Shown here: in pieces, positions 6,187 through 7,978 of the stretch
Numbering within the stretch: position 1 is the stretch's first letter
Layout: each line of letters begins with the position of its first letter
NCBI GenBank assembly: GCA_041639705.1
Contig: JBEQBT010000157.1
Coordinates: 1 to 7,978, forward strand
Direction of reading: 5' to 3'
Length of the DNA stretch: 7,978 nucleotides
DNA from: JARDZI01 sp041639705
GTDB lineage: Bacteria > Bacillota > Clostridia > Clostridiales > Caloramatoraceae
The notes under the pieces: model-generated
The model's input: the letters and a program-made list of their open reading frames with translations, nothing else
Database searches by the model: none
What the model was told of the DNA's origin: nothing
Position numbers and translations under genes: made by a program

Positions 6187-7101
6187 ATGGAAATGACAAA
6201 GAACATGTTTGAGAAGGTACCTAAGGATCAAAAGAACCTAAATAAAATAGTGAGACCAAGTGTAACTTATTTTCAGGATGTTTGGAGAAGGCTTAAAGAA
6301 AACAAGCTTTCAATGATAGGACTTTTTATTATTGTGTTCATTACATTAGCAGCAATAGTTGGACCTATGTTATCTAGCTATAACTATTTTTCACAAGATT
6401 TTGCAGTTGCAAATCAAGGGCCAAGTGCTGCTCACTGGTTCGGTACAGATGGTTTTGGTAGGGATATGTTTACAAGAATTCTATATGGAGCAAGAATATC
6501 ATTAACTGTTGGTTTTGCAGCAAGTATTTTAAATGTTACAATTGGAGTTTTATATGGAGGAATTTCAGGATATTTTGGGGGTAAAGTAGACAGCTTTATG
6601 ATGAGAATCGTTGATATTATATACTCTATTCCTATGATGATATACGTTATACTTTTAATGCTTGTACTAGGTGCCGGACTTAAAAGTATTATTATTGCAC
6701 TTGCAATTTCCAATTGGACCTCAATGGCAAGAATCGTTAGAGCTCAGATTCTTTCATTGAAGCAGCAGGAATTCGTATTAGCAGCAAAGACAATAGGAGC
6801 TTCAGGTTTTAGAATACTATTAAGACATCTTATTCCAAACAGTATGGGACCAATTATTGTTACACTTACACTTGCAATCCCATCAGCAATATTTAATGAA
6901 GCATTCTTAAGCTTTATTGGACTTGGTGTTTCTGCACCTATGGCATCATGGGGAACACTTGCATCAGATGCAATGCAAGGATATCAGCTATTTCCATATC
7001 AGCTGTTTTTCCCTGCACTGGCAATTTGTTTAACGGTATATGCATTCCAGCTATTTGGTGACGGGCTAAGTGACGCACTTGATCCAAAGATGCGTAAGTA
7101 G
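6187..7101 (+). CDS. oppC: Oligopeptide ABC transporter permease OppC (copy 2)
   Basis: A complete 304-residue OppC/DppC permease, partner of the preceding OppB. The cytoplasmic N-terminus contains IVRPSVTYFQDVWRRLKENK (21-40), then a first membrane helix at about 41-63. FGTDGFGRD (85-93) and YGARISL (100-106) match the family pattern. The EAA-type coupling loop lies at about 193-218 (QQEFVLAAKTIGA...LIPN), followed by SMGPIIVTLTL, and the late loop keeps SWG (254-256). The C-terminus DGLSDALDPKMRK is nearly identical to that of copy 1. By eye about two thirds of residues match copy 1 across the transport domain, with far less similarity in the N-terminal 20 residues and the first helix. ATG 6187 follows AGGAGGGG (6174-6181). 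Confidence 0.96.
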   Translation: MEMTKNMFEKVPKDQKNLNKIVRPSVTYFQDVWRRLKENKLSMIGLFIIVFITLAAIVGPMLSSYNYFSQDFAVANQGPSAAHWFGTDGFGRDMFTRILYGARISLTVGFAASILNVTIGVLYGGISGYFGGKVDSFMMRIVDIIYSIPMMIYVILLMLVLGAGLKSIIIALAISNWTSMARIVRAQILSLKQQEFVLAAKTIGASGFRILLRHLIPNSMGPIIVTLTLAIPSAIFNEAFLSFIGLGVSAPMASWGTLASDAMQGYQLFPYQLFFPALAICLTVYAFQLFGDGLSDALDPKMRK

Positions 7102-7119
7102 TTAGGAAGGAGGGATATT

Positions 7120-7978
7120 ATGGAGAAAATACTTGATATAAAAAATTTAAAAACTTCATTTTTCACACATGTTGGAGAAGTTAAGGCTGTTGGCGGAGTA
7201 TCCTTCTACTTAAATAAGGGAGAAGCTCTTGGAATAGTTGGAGAGTCAGGAAGTGGTAAGAGTATTACAATGATGTCTCTTATGAGACTTCTTTCAGATA
7301 ATGGTAAAATTGTGGATGGAGAAATATTATTTGACGGACGTGATATTGTAAAGCTATCAGAGAACGAGATGCAAAGGATAAGAGGAAATGAAATTGGAAT
7401 GATATTTCAGGATCCTATGACATCTTTAAATCCAGTTTTAACAGTTGGAGATCAATTAATGGAGCCTCTTATAAAGCATAAGAAAATGTCAAAACATGAA
7501 GCTCATGATAGAGCATTGCATATGCTATCACTTGTTGGAATGCCAAGTCCTGAAAGTAGAATGAAGCAGTATCCACATGAATTTTCAGGTGGTATGAGAC
7601 AAAGAGTAATGATAGCTATGGCATTAGGCTGTGAACCAAAGCTGTTAATTGCAGACGAACCAACAACGGCTCTTGACGTTACAATACAGGCACAGATACT
7701 TGAGTTAATGAAGGATCTAAAGGAAAAAATAAATACATCTATTATACTAATAACACATGACCTTGGAGTTGTTGCAGATGTTACAGACAGAATAAATGTT
7801 ATGTATGGTGGTTTAATAGCTGAGACTGGATCTAAAAGAGATATATTCTATATACCAAGACACCCATATACATGGGGCCTTCTCAAGAGTATTCCAAATC
7901 CTAAGGAGGAAGTTAAGGAAAAACTAATACCAATTGAAGGTCAGCCACCTGATCTTCTACAACCACCAATGGGGTGCC
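7120..7978 (+). CDS. oppD: Oligopeptide ABC transporter ATP-binding protein OppD, 3' truncated by window edge (copy 2)
   Basis: An open reading frame from ATG 7120 runs to the end of the window: 286 complete codons and one extra base. It is preceded by AAGGAGGG (7107-7114), 18 bases after the oppC stop. The protein starts MEKILDIKNLKTSFFTHVGEV and has Walker A GESGSGKS (41-48), FQDPMTSLNP (96-105), signature FSGGMRQR (155-162), Walker B LLIADEP (175-181), ALD (184-186) and ITHD with switch histidine 213. The numbering is identical to copy 1, so the two align without gaps. The last codon seen is Cys286, equivalent to the first of the four C-terminal cysteines of copy 1. The missing part should be about 50 residues. 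It would power the OppBC pair of the second operon, presumably with an OppF encoded beyond the window. Confidence 0.94.
   Translation, partial: MEKILDIKNLKTSFFTHVGEVKAVGGVSFYLNKGEALGIVGESGSGKSITMMSLMRLLSDNGKIVDGEILFDGRDIVKLSENEMQRIRGNEIGMIFQDPMTSLNPVLTVGDQLMEPLIKHKKMSKHEAHDRALHMLSLVGMPSPESRMKQYPHEFSGGMRQRVMIAMALGCEPKLLIADEPTTALDVTIQAQILELMKDLKEKINTSIILITHDLGVVADVTDRINVMYGGLIAETGSKRDIFYIPRHPYTWGLLKSIPNPKEEVKEKLIPIEGQPPDLLQPPMGC

Noticed and set aside
1..7978. Mobile element or novel defence system
   Set aside because: No transposase, integrase, terminal repeats with target duplications or unknown genes are present. Every long reading frame is explained by peptide transporter genes.

Overview
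The window is ordinary metabolic transport DNA from a low-GC Gram-positive bacterium, most likely a member of the Clostridia. The evidence is AT-rich coding sequence with AGA/AGG arginine codons, strong purine-rich ribosome binding sites, a lipoprotein signal peptide on the binding protein, and intrinsic terminators with T-tracts. Every recognisable gene is on the + strand and encodes part of an oligopeptide (Opp/Dpp family) ABC importer. I found no mobile element, RNA gene or CRISPR array.

Layout. Bases 1-4824 hold the end of one operon in the order oppB (3' end only), oppC, oppD, oppF, oppA. Its genes are tightly packed: B-C and C-D gaps are 11-12 bases, and oppD and oppF overlap. A 59-base gap with a small stem-loop precedes oppA, the lipoprotein gene, which is followed by a strong G+C-rich terminator at about 4841-4866. 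Bases 4867-5254 are a non-coding spacer of nearly 400 bases. It contains a palindrome, a perfect 22-bp inverted repeat that may be a second (bidirectional) terminator, an 11-bp inverted repeat, and a very AT-rich stretch with possible promoter elements. From 5255 a second copy of the same operon begins: oppB, oppC and the first 286 codons of oppD, which is cut by the window edge.

The two operons are paralogous. The oppB stops, oppC starts and oppD starts are each separated by exactly 6,010 bases, so the window spans about one period of an old tandem duplication. By eye, the paired proteins share roughly 60-70% of residues, so this is a diverged duplication, not a recent one.

How the genes work together. 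OppA is a lipid-anchored extracytoplasmic protein that captures peptides. OppB and OppC form the membrane channel, each with a cytoplasmic EAA-type coupling loop. OppD and OppF are the two ATPases that power uptake. The second copy probably encodes an importer with a different peptide preference or a different expression pattern; that is inference. I see no sign of a previously undescribed system here.
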